DNA from: Streptomyces sp. NRRL S-340
GTDB taxonomy: Bacteria > Actinomycetota > Actinomycetes > Streptomycetales > Streptomycetaceae
Length of the DNA: 64,000 bases
Reading direction: 5' to 3'
Assembly: GCF_000720185.1 (NCBI RefSeq)
Contig: NZ_JOIY01000034.1
Coordinates: 62,001-126,000, forward strand
A program made the position numbers and the translations under genes. Under the pieces are notes generated by a model, which was not told the origin of the DNA, did not search any database, and worked only from the letters and a program-made list of their open reading frames with translations. This document shows, piece after piece, positions 1-8,013 of this stretch; the first letter of the stretch is position 1, and every line of letters begins with the position of its first letter.

Positions 1-191
1 TCCCAGCGTCTGGGCTTGAACTCGGTGGTGTAGACCCGCACGAGGTTGTGCAGCGGGTAAGCGGCCTCTCCCAGCCAGAGCACCCCTTTGTCGACGCGGA
101 GGTCGACGCTCTTCCCCTCACGCGACGGCACCGGCGGCAGCTCCGGCGGCCCCCAGGTCCCCTTCGTCTCCACAAGTCCCCCGTACGCCAT
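1..191 (-). CDS. N-terminus of DUF6232-like protein, cut by the window edge
   Basis: An open frame runs leftward from ATG at 191 and is still open at base 1, giving 63 residues that start MAYGGLVETK. The stretch VDLRVDKGVLWLGEAAYPLHN resembles the start of the DUF6232 family of small actinobacterial proteins with an N-terminal beta-rich segment followed by membrane helices. The membrane part would lie outside the window. Function is unknown. The assignment rests on this short motif only. Confidence 0.55.
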   Translation of the reverse strand, partial: MAYGGLVETKGTWGPPELPPVPSREGKSVDLRVDKGVLWLGEAAYPLHNLVRVYTTEFKPRRW

Positions 192-325
192 GCGACTCCA
201 TGACCGTGTGGGAACCATTAGGCATCGCCAACGCCCTTTTGGAAAGGGCAAGTTCGGTCCCTGTGACGACTCGGCACGCCTCCCGTGAGCCCGTCGGCGT
301 GCCGGCCCGTGAGCCTGCCGGCGCG

Positions 326-661
326 TCAGCCCGTCGCGGCCCAGCGCTCCGCCCAGCGCGGGCGGTCCGTCCCGCGGCCCTGCTGTTCGTGCTCCGTGCG
401 GGCCGTCTCCAGCAGGAGCCGCCAGGACGTCACCGTGGGGCGGCGCCGCAGCAGGGCGCGCCGCTCCCGTTCCGTCATGCCGCCCCAGACCCCGTGCTCG
501 ATACGGTTGTCGAGGGCGTGCGCCAGGCATTCGGTGCGCACGGGACATCCGCTGCACAGGATCTTGGCTCTGTTCTGAGCGGCCCCCTCAACGAACAGTT
601 CGTCAGGGTCGGCGGTCCGGCAGGCCGCCAGCTCGCCCCACTCCTCGTTGTCCGAAACCAC
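326..661 (-). CDS. WhiB-family iron-sulfur regulator, WblA-like
   Basis: 111-residue protein with the four cysteines of the WhiB family: Cys14, the Cys36-x2-Cys39 pair and Cys45. These are expected to hold a 4Fe-4S cluster that responds to oxygen or nitric oxide. The GVWGG turn (about residues 58-62) is followed by the basic TERERRALLRRRP helix, the DNA-binding or sigma-contact tail. The core strongly resembles my recollection of Streptomyces WblA, a repressor of antibiotic production and regulator of development. The Trp/Arg-rich C-terminal tail looks different, so it may be a WblA paralogue. It is a lone minus-strand gene between the DUF6232 fragment and a hydrolase gene. Confidence 0.88.
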   Translation of the reverse strand: MVSDNEEWGELAACRTADPDELFVEGAAQNRAKILCSGCPVRTECLAHALDNRIEHGVWGGMTERERRALLRRRPTVTSWRLLLETARTEHEQQGRGTDRPRWAERWAATG

Positions 662-845
662 CCCGGCGCCGTCCTCTCCCCTTTATGGCCAGCGGTTTTC
701 CACCCGACTTGCGGGTAGGGACGTGACAGTACGGCAGTCGGGCATATGCCGTCAGTTCCCGCGGCCACCGTTCCACACCTTCGGGTGACCCGGATTGCAG
801 GCGCGTAAAGCTTGGCGGTATAGGGGAGTTCGAGGAGGTGAAGCG

Positions 846-1724
846 TCAGCGTTTCATCAGCGCCCGCAGTGCCTCCGTGATGTCCTGGGGGGCTTCCTCG
901 GCCATGAAGTGACCGCAGGACACGGTGGAGTGGTCCAGGTCCGCGGCCCAGGCGCTCCACAGGGCGGCGGCCTCGTAACCGAGCGCGGCGCCCCAGTCCT
1001 GCTGCAGCACGGAGACCGGCATCGTGAGCTGCCTGCCGTGCGCACGGTCCGCCTTGTCGTGCTCGACGTCGATGCCGGCGGAGGCCCGGTAGTCCGCCAC
1101 GATGGACGGCACCGCGCCCCGGCAGGCGTCCAGGTACGCCTGGCGCACGGGGCCCGGCACGGCGTCGGGGTCCTTCGCCCACAGGTCGAGGAAGTGCGCG
1201 AAGAAGGTGTCGGCGCTCGCCTCGATCATCGCCTCCGGCAGCCCCGGCGGCTGGGCCATCAGGTACAGGTGGAAGCCGACCGCGGCCGAGGTGCCGTGCA
1301 GCGCCTCCCACATGTCCAGGGTCGGCAGGACGTCCAGGCAGGCCAGGTGCGTGACGGCGTCCGGGTGGTCGAGTCCGGCGCGGAACGCCACCAGGGCGCC
1401 CCGGTCGTGCCCCGCCAGGGCGAACCGCTCGTGCCCCAGGGCGCGGGCGAGGGTGACGATGTCCTGGGCCATGGTCCGCTTGGAGTAGGTGTGCGGGCCG
1501 TCCTCCCGCGGCTTGTCGCTGGCCCCGTATCCGCGCAGGTCGGGGCAGATGACGGTGTGGTCGGCCGCCAGGTCCGCGGCGACGTGCCGCCACATCAGGT
1601 GGGTCTGCGGGAAGCCGTGCAGCAGGACGATCGGCGCTCCGCTGCCGCCGACGGCGACATTGAGGCCGACACCCTCGTCGACGGTCACCCGCTGCTGGTC
1701 GAAGCCCGGGATCGTGTGTGTCAT
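846..1724 (-). CDS. Alpha/beta hydrolase of the haloacetate dehalogenase / epoxide hydrolase group
   Basis: 292-residue soluble alpha/beta-hydrolase. HGFP (36-39) forms the oxyanion hole, DLRGYG (62-67) follows, and the nucleophile elbow GHDRGA places Asp107 where esterases have Ser. An Asp nucleophile fits C-halogen or epoxide cleavage through a covalent ester intermediate. The C-terminal GHFMAEEAP segment holds the catalytic His. The chain aligns by eye with fluoroacetate dehalogenases, but the second Arg of the DRGAR motif is Leu here and the Trp of the halide pocket is also Leu. True fluoroacetate activity is therefore doubtful. A GAGGAG ribosome site precedes the ATG. The gene stands alone, divergent from the SARP gene. 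Confidence 0.8.
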   Translation of the reverse strand: MTHTIPGFDQQRVTVDEGVGLNVAVGGSGAPIVLLHGFPQTHLMWRHVAADLAADHTVICPDLRGYGASDKPREDGPHTYSKRTMAQDIVTLARALGHERFALAGHDRGALVAFRAGLDHPDAVTHLACLDVLPTLDMWEALHGTSAAVGFHLYLMAQPPGLPEAMIEASADTFFAHFLDLWAKDPDAVPGPVRQAYLDACRGAVPSIVADYRASAGIDVEHDKADRAHGRQLTMPVSVLQQDWGAALGYEAAALWSAWAADLDHSTVSCGHFMAEEAPQDITEALRALMKR

Positions 1725-2093
1725 GGCGCTGCTCCTCGGTCGGTGGTGAGGTGATGGACAGGTGTGCCGGGCCGTGCGGCGGCAGCCGCCCGGCCGTGCA
1801 CCCAGCCTGGGGGCCCCCGATCAGCAACGGATGAACGAACCACACCCGGCCGTCGCCGTGACGGGCAGGGCGCCGGCTGTCACTGTCCTCGGGCGCGGGT
1901 CGGGTTCCTCGACGCGTCGGCGCGCACACCGGTCAGGACGGACGAGGCAGGGGCACAAGCACGGGGCGCGTGCACGGGCACGGGCACCCGGGTTGCACGC
2001 CCGCGGCGCCGGGGATTGCTGTCGGGTGTTCCCGGGGGCCTGGCTAGATTGGGTGGGGCGAGCGGACGGAGAGGACGGGCTGCGAGGGTGCGT
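1725..2093. other. Intergenic region between divergent hydrolase and SARP genes
   Basis: About 370 bases with no convincing gene; short frames here lack family motifs. It should contain the promoters of both divergent genes. A TAGATT hexamer at 2045-2050 is a possible -10 element for the SARP gene, but no matching -35 at the usual spacing was found. Confidence 0.5.
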
Positions 2094-4103
2094 GTGAAGA
2101 TCGGGGTGCTGGGGGCCGTGGCGGCCTGGGACGAGGCCGGGGACCCGCTCGCGCTCAAGGGACCCCGGCACCGCGCGGTCCTGGCCCGGCTCGTCGTCGC
2201 CCACCGGAGGGTCGTGCCGGTGACCCGGCTGACCGAGGACCTGTGGGACGATCCGCCCGCCCGCGCCGTGGGCAGCGTACGCACCTTCGTCGGCGATCTG
2301 CGCCGGGCTCTCGAACCGGACCGGCCGCCGCGGACCCCGTCCCGGCTGCTCGTCACCGAGGGCCCCGGCTACGCGCTGCGGGCCGCGAAGGAGGACGTGG
2401 ACGCCTGGCGGTTCGAGCAGACGGTGGACGCCCTGGCCGACGCCGGGCCGGAGCGGGTGGCGGCCGGGCTGGGCGAGGCGCTGGGCTGGTGGCGCGGCCC
2501 CGCCTTCGCCGACTTCGGCGACGAACGCTGGCTGCGCACGGAACGCGCCCGGCTCACCGAACTGCGCCTGCACGCCGTCGAGCGCCGCGCCGAGGCCCGT
2601 ATCGCCCTCGGTGAGGCGGCCGCGACCGTGCCGGGCCTGGACGCGCACGTCACGGAACACCCGTGGCGCGAGGACGCCTGGCGGCTGCTGGCCCTGGCGC
2701 TGTACCGGTCCGGGCGGCAGGCCGACGCGCTGTCGGTCCTGCGGCGGGCGCGGGCCATGCTGCGCGAACACCTCGGCGTGGACCCCGGCCCGCGGCTGCG
2801 GCGGCTGGAGGAGGACGTCCTGCGGCACGCCGAGCACCTGGACCCGGGCGCCGGCTCCGGGATCGACGACGTGTGGAGCCGGGCGACCGCCGCGTACGAG
2901 AGTTCCCTGGGCTCGCGGGCGCGGACCCGGCTGGAGTCGACGGCGAGCCTGATGCGCGACCTGGCGGTGACGGGCGGCGGGGGTCTGGAGGCGGCCCGGC
3001 GGCACCGGGTCGCGGCCGTGGCCGCCGCGGAACAGCTCGGCGACCCCGAGCTGACCGCCCGCGTCATCGGGGCGTACGACGTCCCGGCCGTCTGGACCCG
3101 GTCGGACGACCCGGAGCAGGCCCGGTGGCTGGTGGGCGCGGCCGAGCGCACCCTGCGACTGCTTCCGTCCGGCGGCCACGACGCGACGCGCTGCCGGCTG
3201 CTGGCGACCGTCGCCGTGGAGTCCCGGGGCACGCTGCCCGCCGACGAGTCGGCGGGCGGAGCGGCGGCACGCCCGCTGCGGGCCGCCCGGCAGGCGGAGG
3301 AGATCGCCCGGGGACTCGGCGACCCGGCCCTGCTCTGCTTCGCCCTGAACGGCACCTTCATGCAGACGTTCCAGCGGGCGGGGCTCGCGGCCCGGCGGGA
3401 CGCCGTCGGGGCCGAACTGGTCGCGCTGGCGGCCCGCCACGACCTGGTCCGCTACGAGGTGCTCGGCCACCTCGTCCGCGTGCAGGCGCGGTGCGCCCTG
3501 TCGGACCCGGCCGGGGCCGGCCGGCACGCGAGCGCGGCCGACGAGCTGGCCGCCCGGCACGACCTGCCGCTGGTCTCCGTGTTCACCACCTGGTTCCGGG
3601 CGCTGCGCACCGCCATGACCGGGCCGCCGGACGCGGCCCTGGCCGCCTACGCGGATGCCGCCGGGTGCCTGCACGGGTCGGGGATGCCCGGGTTGCAGCA
3701 GGGCCTGCTGCCGCTGGCGCTGCTGAGCGTGCGGCTGCGGCACGGGCTGCCGGCCGGCGGTCCCGGCGACCTGCCCGCCGACGGGAGCGGCGACCGGAGC
3801 GGCGGCTGGGGGCCGTACGAGCCGTGGGTGCGTCCGGTGCTCCTGGTGGGCGAGGGACGTATCCCGGAGGCGGCGCGGGCGCTGAGGGACGTGGTGCCGC
3901 CCCCGCGCGACCTGATGTACGAGGCCATGTGGTGCCTCCTGGCGCGGGCCGCGGTGGCGGTGGGCGACCGGGCCCTCATGGCGCGGGCCCGGACGGCGCT
4001 GGCCCCGGCGGCGGCCGAGCAGGGCGGCGCCGGCAGCGGTCTGATCACGCTCGGCCCGGTCGCGGACCACCTCGCCCTGCTGGCCGACGGCGCCCCGGAC
4101 TGA
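2094..4103 (+). CDS. SARP/AfsR-family transcriptional activator with long C-terminal domain
   Basis: 669-residue regulator read from GTG 2094; GTG 2088 is an equally possible start. Residues 1-90 form the OmpR-like winged helix (VKIGVLGAVAAW, then GPRHRAVLARL and VGSVRTFVGDLRRALE). Residues 95-245 form the bacterial transcriptional activation (BTAD) domain, recognisable by WRLLALALYRSGRQADALSVL and LGVDPGPRLRRLE. The remaining 420 residues are alanine-rich and helical, with no Walker motif, so this is not a full AfsR with an NTPase domain. SARPs activate antibiotic genes by binding direct repeats spaced about 11 or 22 bp. It is not linked in an operon to the aminocyclitol genes 22 kb away, and its targets are unknown. 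Confidence 0.85.
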   Translation: MKIGVLGAVAAWDEAGDPLALKGPRHRAVLARLVVAHRRVVPVTRLTEDLWDDPPARAVGSVRTFVGDLRRALEPDRPPRTPSRLLVTEGPGYALRAAKEDVDAWRFEQTVDALADAGPERVAAGLGEALGWWRGPAFADFGDERWLRTERARLTELRLHAVERRAEARIALGEAAATVPGLDAHVTEHPWREDAWRLLALALYRSGRQADALSVLRRARAMLREHLGVDPGPRLRRLEEDVLRHAEHLDPGAGSGIDDVWSRATAAYESSLGSRARTRLESTASLMRDLAVTGGGGLEAARRHRVAAVAAAEQLGDPELTARVIGAYDVPAVWTRSDDPEQARWLVGAAERTLRLLPSGGHDATRCRLLATVAVESRGTLPADESAGGAAARPLRAARQAEEIARGLGDPALLCFALNGTFMQTFQRAGLAARRDAVGAELVALAARHDLVRYEVLGHLVRVQARCALSDPAGAGRHASAADELAARHDLPLVSVFTTWFRALRTAMTGPPDAALAAYADAAGCLHGSGMPGLQQGLLPLALLSVRLRHGLPAGGPGDLPADGSGDRSGGWGPYEPWVRPVLLVGEGRIPEAARALRDVVPPPRDLMYEAMWCLLARAAVAVGDRALMARARTALAPAAAEQGGAGSGLITLGPVADHLALLADGAPD

Positions 4104-4184
4104 CCCGCGGCCCGGCCCGCGGCCCGGTGCGGGAGTTTCAGGGGCTGCCCGCGCCGCGTGCGACGGGCCGGTGCGGGTCGCGGG

Positions 4185-4391
4185 GACGGAGCCGAGCGGG
4201 CGCGGCGCCTCCGCGCAGGGGCTGCCGGGTCCGGCCCGGTGGACGACCAGCTCCCGGCCCGGGGCCTCGCGTACGTCGGAGGCCTGGTGGTCCAGCAGGA
4301 GTGAGCCGACGCCGGGGTGCGGGAAACGCCCGGCCTTCCGGGTCCTGCCGCGCACGGGGTGGCCCGGCAGCCGGAACGGACTGTGGTGATC
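4185..4391 (-). pseudogene. Remnant of an MmyB-type XRE regulator (C-terminal ligand-binding part)
   Basis: Translating the minus strand gives a stretch with HPVRGRTRK, then RFPHPGVGSLLLDH, then ELVVHRAGPGSPC. This follows the end of the MmyB-like ligand-binding domain (HDVRxRxxxxKRFxHPxVGxLxLxYE, then LxVYxAEPGS). No helix-turn-helix or start codon lies upstream, because the proS gene begins at 4489, and the frame runs on without a stop after the motif. I read it as the decayed tail of a regulator whose 5' part has been lost. Confidence 0.6.
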
Positions 4392-4475
4392 TACGCCGAG
4401 GCCGGGTCCCGGGAGGGCGGGGACCTGCGGCGCAGACGGCGCCGTAATCCGCTGGCGTGCGGGCGTGCCGCGCCC

Positions 4476-4481
4476 TAACCT
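4476..4481 (+). promoter_or_regulatory. Putative -10 element for leaderless proS transcript
   Basis: TAACCT ends 7 bases before the proS ATG at 4489, and no ribosome-binding site lies between them. This spacing is typical of leaderless Streptomyces transcripts, in which the first base of the ATG is the transcription start. No clear -35 was seen. Confidence 0.4.
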
Positions 4482-4488
4482 GCGGCGC

Positions 4489-5901
4489 ATGGCAAAGGCA
4501 CCCGTGCTCACCCCCCGGGCGGACGACTTCCCCCGCTGGTACCAGGACCTGGTCGGCAAGGCCGAACTGGCCGACAACGGGCCGGTGCGCGGCACCATGG
4601 TCATCCGACCGTACGGGTACGGGCTGTGGGAGCGGATGCAGCAGGAGATGGACGCCCGGATCAAGGCGGCCGGCGCCTCCAACGCGTACTTCCCGCTCTT
4701 CATCCCGCAGTCGTACCTGACGAAGGAGGCCGAGCACGTCGAGGGCTTCGCCCCCGAACTGGCCGTCGTCACCCACGGAGGCGGCAAGGAGCTGGAGGAA
4801 CCGGTCGTCGTCCGCCCCACCTCCGAGACGATCGTCAACGACTACTTCTCGAAATGGGTGCAGAGCTACCGCGACCTGCCCCTGCTGATCAACCAGTGGG
4901 CGAACGTGGTGCGTTGGGAGCTGCGTCCGCGCGTGTTCCTGCGCACGACGGAGTTCCTGTGGCAGGAGGGACACACCGCCCACGCCACCTACGAGGACGC
5001 CCGGGACTACGCCGCGCACATCCACCGCGCCGTCTACGGCGACTTCATGGAGAACATCCTCGCCATGGACGTCGTACCGGGCCGCAAGACGGCCAGGGAA
5101 CGCTTCGCCGGTGCGGTCAACACCCTGACGCTGGAAGGCATGATGGGTGACGGCAAGGCCCTGCAACTGGCGACGAGCCACGAACTCGGCCAGAACTTCG
5201 CCAAGGCCTTCCACACCCGGTACCTGTCGAAGGACGGCACGCAGGAACACGTGTGGCAGACCTCCTGGGGCTCCACCACCCGGATGGTCGGGGCGCTGGT
5301 GATGATGCACGGGGACGACGACGGGCTGCGCGTCCCGCCCCGTCTGGCCGCGGTGCAGGCGGTGGTCGTCGCGGTCAAGGACGACGGCGCGGTGCTCACC
5401 GAGGTGCGCGCGATCGGGGAACGGCTGAAGGCGGCCGGGGTGCGCGTGCACGTCGATGACCGCACCGACACCCCGTTCGGGCGGCGCGCGGTGGACTGGG
5501 AACTCAAGGGTGTGCCGGTACGGATCGAGGTCGGGCCGCGTGACCTGGCCCACGGCAGCGCCGTCCTGGTCCGCCGCATCGCCGGGACGAAGGAGCCGGC
5601 CGAGATCGCCGCGCTGCCGGAGATCCTGCCCAAGGTTCTCGCGGACGACCAGGCGCTGCTGCTGGCGCAGTCCCGGGAGCGCCGTGAGCGGCGTACCGCT
5701 GATGTGTCGACCGTCGCGGAGGCCGTGGAGGCCGCGGGCAGCGGGTGGGCGCGGATCCCGTGGTCCGCGCTGGGTCCGGACGGCGAGGCACGGCTGGCCG
5801 AGCAGGGCGTGACCGTACGGTGCCTGGTCGCCGCGGACGGCTCGGTCCCCGAGCGCGACGACCAGCCGGGGAACGTGGCCGTCGTGGCACGCGCCTACTG
5901 A
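4489..5901 (+). CDS. proS: Prolyl-tRNA synthetase, short archaeal/eukaryal-type (ProS type 3)
   Basis: 470-residue class II aminoacyl-tRNA synthetase that charges tRNA-Pro. Motif 2 lies around RPTSETIVNDYFSKWV and WANVVRWELRPRVFLRTTEF; GTMVIRPYGYGLWERMQ near the N-terminus is typical of the archaeal-like group. The anticodon-binding domain follows (AVVVAVKDDGAVL). The chain lacks the roughly 180-residue editing insertion of the long bacterial ProRS. Streptomyces normally carry that longer form as the housekeeping enzyme, so this is probably a second copy. The ATG at 4489 is preferred because the conserved region starts there. The closing YxxVAVVARAY is typical of the family. It faces the convergent TetR gene. 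Confidence 0.92.
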   Translation: MAKAPVLTPRADDFPRWYQDLVGKAELADNGPVRGTMVIRPYGYGLWERMQQEMDARIKAAGASNAYFPLFIPQSYLTKEAEHVEGFAPELAVVTHGGGKELEEPVVVRPTSETIVNDYFSKWVQSYRDLPLLINQWANVVRWELRPRVFLRTTEFLWQEGHTAHATYEDARDYAAHIHRAVYGDFMENILAMDVVPGRKTARERFAGAVNTLTLEGMMGDGKALQLATSHELGQNFAKAFHTRYLSKDGTQEHVWQTSWGSTTRMVGALVMMHGDDDGLRVPPRLAAVQAVVVAVKDDGAVLTEVRAIGERLKAAGVRVHVDDRTDTPFGRRAVDWELKGVPVRIEVGPRDLAHGSAVLVRRIAGTKEPAEIAALPEILPKVLADDQALLLAQSRERRERRTADVSTVAEAVEAAGSGWARIPWSALGPDGEARLAEQGVTVRCLVAADGSVPERDDQPGNVAVVARAY

Positions 5902-6103
5902 CCTCCCCGCCCGGGTGCGGCTCCCCCGGCGGAGCCGCCCCCGCGGGTGGCCGCGCCGGCATCCACCATCGCCACGGCCCCAGGGCACGGAAATCACCCT
6001 CACCGTCCCCGGCGCCGCCCGGGCCACGGCCACCTGGCGGGTCAGCCTCCCCGAGAACGCCGGTTTCACCGCGGCCCGCTCCACCGCGGACGGCGTCGGG
6101 ATA

Positions 6104-6160
6104 AGAGCTGCGAACAAAAGTGGGCCCCGGCGGGCGGCGCCCACTTTTGTTCGCAGCTCT
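6104..6160. terminator. Long perfect hairpin between convergent genes
   Basis: Two 22-base arms (6104-6125 and 6139-6160) are exact reverse complements around a 13-base GC-rich loop. The arms contain GAACAAAAGT/ACTTTTGTTC, unusually A/T-rich for this genome. Lying between the ends of proS (+) and a TetR gene (-), it is best read as a bidirectional terminator. Confidence 0.75.
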
Positions 6161-6223
6161 AAGCCTCACGGGTCGCCTGGTGAATCTGAACTCCTCGCAG
6201 TTCGTGAGGTGACACCGGCGATG

Positions 6224-6826
6224 TCAGTTCCTGCTCACAGGCCTTTGTGAACCCTCCTGAAGGCGCCCCGCCGCCACGGCCCTGAGCTCGTCCAGTGAAT
6301 CCCGCAGCAAAGGCGCCATGTCGCGCTCTTCACCGGGGGCGACCCATCGTTCGAAGCCGACCTTGAAGACGGCGACGCCCGCTTCGGCGCTCAGGCTCGC
6401 CGCCGGTTCCGGCACACCGCGTCGGCGCAGCGTGGCGGCGAGGGCGGCCGATACCGAGGCGAGCTTGATCAGTTCGCGTTCGCGCAGTTCCGCGGTGGCC
6501 ATGATCACTGCCTGGCGCGTGCGCGCGAACTCACGCCGCCCGGCGAAGAAGGAACCGACCGCGTCGAGCCCCGCCGCCACCGCGTCGAGCGGCGCCGCGG
6601 ATTCCGGCGCGGCGGCGACGGCCTGCGCGAACAAGTCCTCCAGGTCCCCGGCCCCGGCGAACAGCACCTCGCGCTTGTCGGCGTAGTGCCGGAAGAAGGT
6701 GCGCTCGGTCAGCCCGGCCCGTCCGGCGATCTCCGCCACGGTGGTCTGCTCGTAGCCGCGTTCCCCGTACAGCTCCAGCGCCGCCTGCGCCAAGCGCTCC
6801 CGCGTGTTCGGCTCCCATCTGCCCAT
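6224..6826 (-). CDS. TetR-family repressor, divergent from an SDR gene
   Basis: 200 residues from ATG 6826 (MGRWEPNTRE). Residues 10-55 form the helix-turn-helix (ERLAQAALELY, TTVAEIAGRAGLTERTFFRHY). The rest is the helical ligand-binding domain. An upstream ATG at 6859 would put the start inside the repeated operator, so the shorter start is preferred. The operator lies between this gene and the SDR gene at 6952, so it most likely represses both itself and the SDR. The ligand is unknown. Confidence 0.87.
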   Translation of the reverse strand: MGRWEPNTRERLAQAALELYGERGYEQTTVAEIAGRAGLTERTFFRHYADKREVLFAGAGDLEDLFAQAVAAAPESAAPLDAVAAGLDAVGSFFAGRREFARTRQAVIMATAELRERELIKLASVSAALAATLRRRGVPEPAASLSAEAGVAVFKVGFERWVAPGEERDMAPLLRDSLDELRAVAAGRLQEGSQRPVSRN

Positions 6827-6844
6827 GCCGCGATCGTACGCGAT

Positions 6845-6911
6845 GACAGTGACTGACATCGAGTGATACGGTCGAATCGACGACAGTCACTGACATCACC
6901 CGTCACTGACA
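6845..6911. promoter_or_regulatory. Operator array for the TetR/SDR divergent promoter
   Basis: CAGTGACTG (6847-6855) and its inverse CAGTCACTG (6884-6892) are each followed by ACATC. A further CGTCACTGAC follows at about 6901-6910. The spaced inverted and direct copies between divergent genes are what a TetR autoregulatory operator looks like. Confidence 0.65.
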
Positions 6912-6951
6912 CTGGGTCTCACCCACTCATGGAGAGTCAGGGGTTCCTCTT

Positions 6952-7878
6952 ATGCGCATCTTCGTGACCGGGGCATCCGGCTGGATCGGCTCCGCCGTCG
7001 TTCCCCTCCTGCTGGCGGCGGGCCATCAAGTGGTGGGCCTCGCCCGCTCCGGCGCCTCCGCCGCCGCACTCACCGCTGCCGGCGCGGAGGTCGTCCGCGG
7101 CACCCTCGACGACCTCGACGTCCTGCGGGACGCGGCAGCCGCGTCGGACGGCGTGGTCCATCTGGCCTTCAAGCACGACATCGCCTTCTCCGGCGACTTC
7201 AGGAGCGCGGCCGAAGCCGACCGCCGCGCCGTCGACACCTTCGGTGACGCACTCGCCGGCAGCGGCCGCCCCTTCGTCCTCGCCGGAGGCCTGGCCGGCG
7301 TCGCGCCGGGACGGGTGGCGACCGAGCGGGACGTGCCCACGCCCCACGGTTCGGGTCTCTCCATCCGGGGTGCCACCGCCCAGGCGGTTCTCGCGCTGTC
7401 ATCGCGCGGCGTACGTTCGTCCGTGGTGCGTCTCTCTCCGACCTGCCACGGCGAGGGGGACAACGGTTTCATGGCGGCCCTGACGGCAATCGCCCGCGCC
7501 AAGGGCGTGTCCGGCTACGTGGGTGACGGCACCAACCGCTGGCCGGCCGTCCACCGGCTCGACGCCGCCCGGTTGTTCCGGCTCGCGGTCGAGAAGGCGC
7601 CGGCGGGTTCGGTGCTGCACGGGGCCGCCGAGGAGGGCGTCCCGATCCGCGACATCGCCGAGGCCATCGGCCGCCATCTGGACATCCCTGTCGTCTCCGT
7701 GCCCGTGGAGGACGCCTCCGGGCACTTCACCTGGCTGGGTGACATCCTGAGCATGGACATTCCCGCGTCGAGCGCCCTGACCCGCGAGCTGCTCGGCTGG
7801 GAACCGGTCGGTCCCGGCCTCCTCACCGACCTCGGCCAGGGCCACTACTTCACCACCCCGGCGGCCACCGCCGGGTGA
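6952..7878 (+). CDS. Extended SDR oxidoreductase (NAD-dependent epimerase/dehydratase fold)
   Basis: 308-residue Rossmann-fold enzyme. TGASGWIG (6-13) binds the dinucleotide and DLDVLRDAAAASDGVVHLAF follows the usual extended-SDR pattern. The Tyr-x3-Lys pair is not evident at its normal place (RGATAQA occurs there), as in atypical SDRs that act as NAD(P)-binding reductases of unclear substrate. It lies 126 bp from the TetR start and is probably repressed by that protein. A strong hairpin follows at 7888-7933, so the gene is monocistronic. Substrate unknown. Confidence 0.8.
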   Translation: MRIFVTGASGWIGSAVVPLLLAAGHQVVGLARSGASAAALTAAGAEVVRGTLDDLDVLRDAAAASDGVVHLAFKHDIAFSGDFRSAAEADRRAVDTFGDALAGSGRPFVLAGGLAGVAPGRVATERDVPTPHGSGLSIRGATAQAVLALSSRGVRSSVVRLSPTCHGEGDNGFMAALTAIARAKGVSGYVGDGTNRWPAVHRLDAARLFRLAVEKAPAGSVLHGAAEEGVPIRDIAEAIGRHLDIPVVSVPVEDASGHFTWLGDILSMDIPASSALTRELLGWEPVGPGLLTDLGQGHYFTTPAATAG

Positions 7879-7887
7879 CCCACGCGA

Positions 7888-7933
7888 AGACGCCACCCGC
7901 GCGAACCATCCCTGGTTCGCGCGGATGGCGTCT
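7888..7933 (+). terminator. Rho-independent-type terminator after the SDR gene
   Basis: Arms of 21 bases starting at AGACGCC and ending at GGCGTCT pair with a single mismatch around a 4-base TCCC loop, starting 10 bases after the SDR stop. There is no U-run, as is usual in Streptomyces. Confidence 0.8.
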
Positions 7934-8013
7934 GACGGTGCCTGCCCGCCCGGCACCCGGACCGCGGCCCGGGCGCGTGCACCGGAGACCGGTCCCCGGT
8001 AGGCGCTATGCCA

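Noticed and set aside
1821..4838. Very long minus-strand open frame opposite the SARP gene
   Set aside because: Composition is the usual GC-driven shadow of the plus-strand regulator (Pro/Arg/Gly-rich, no motifs). Only the short MmyB-like stretch at 4185-4391 has family character.
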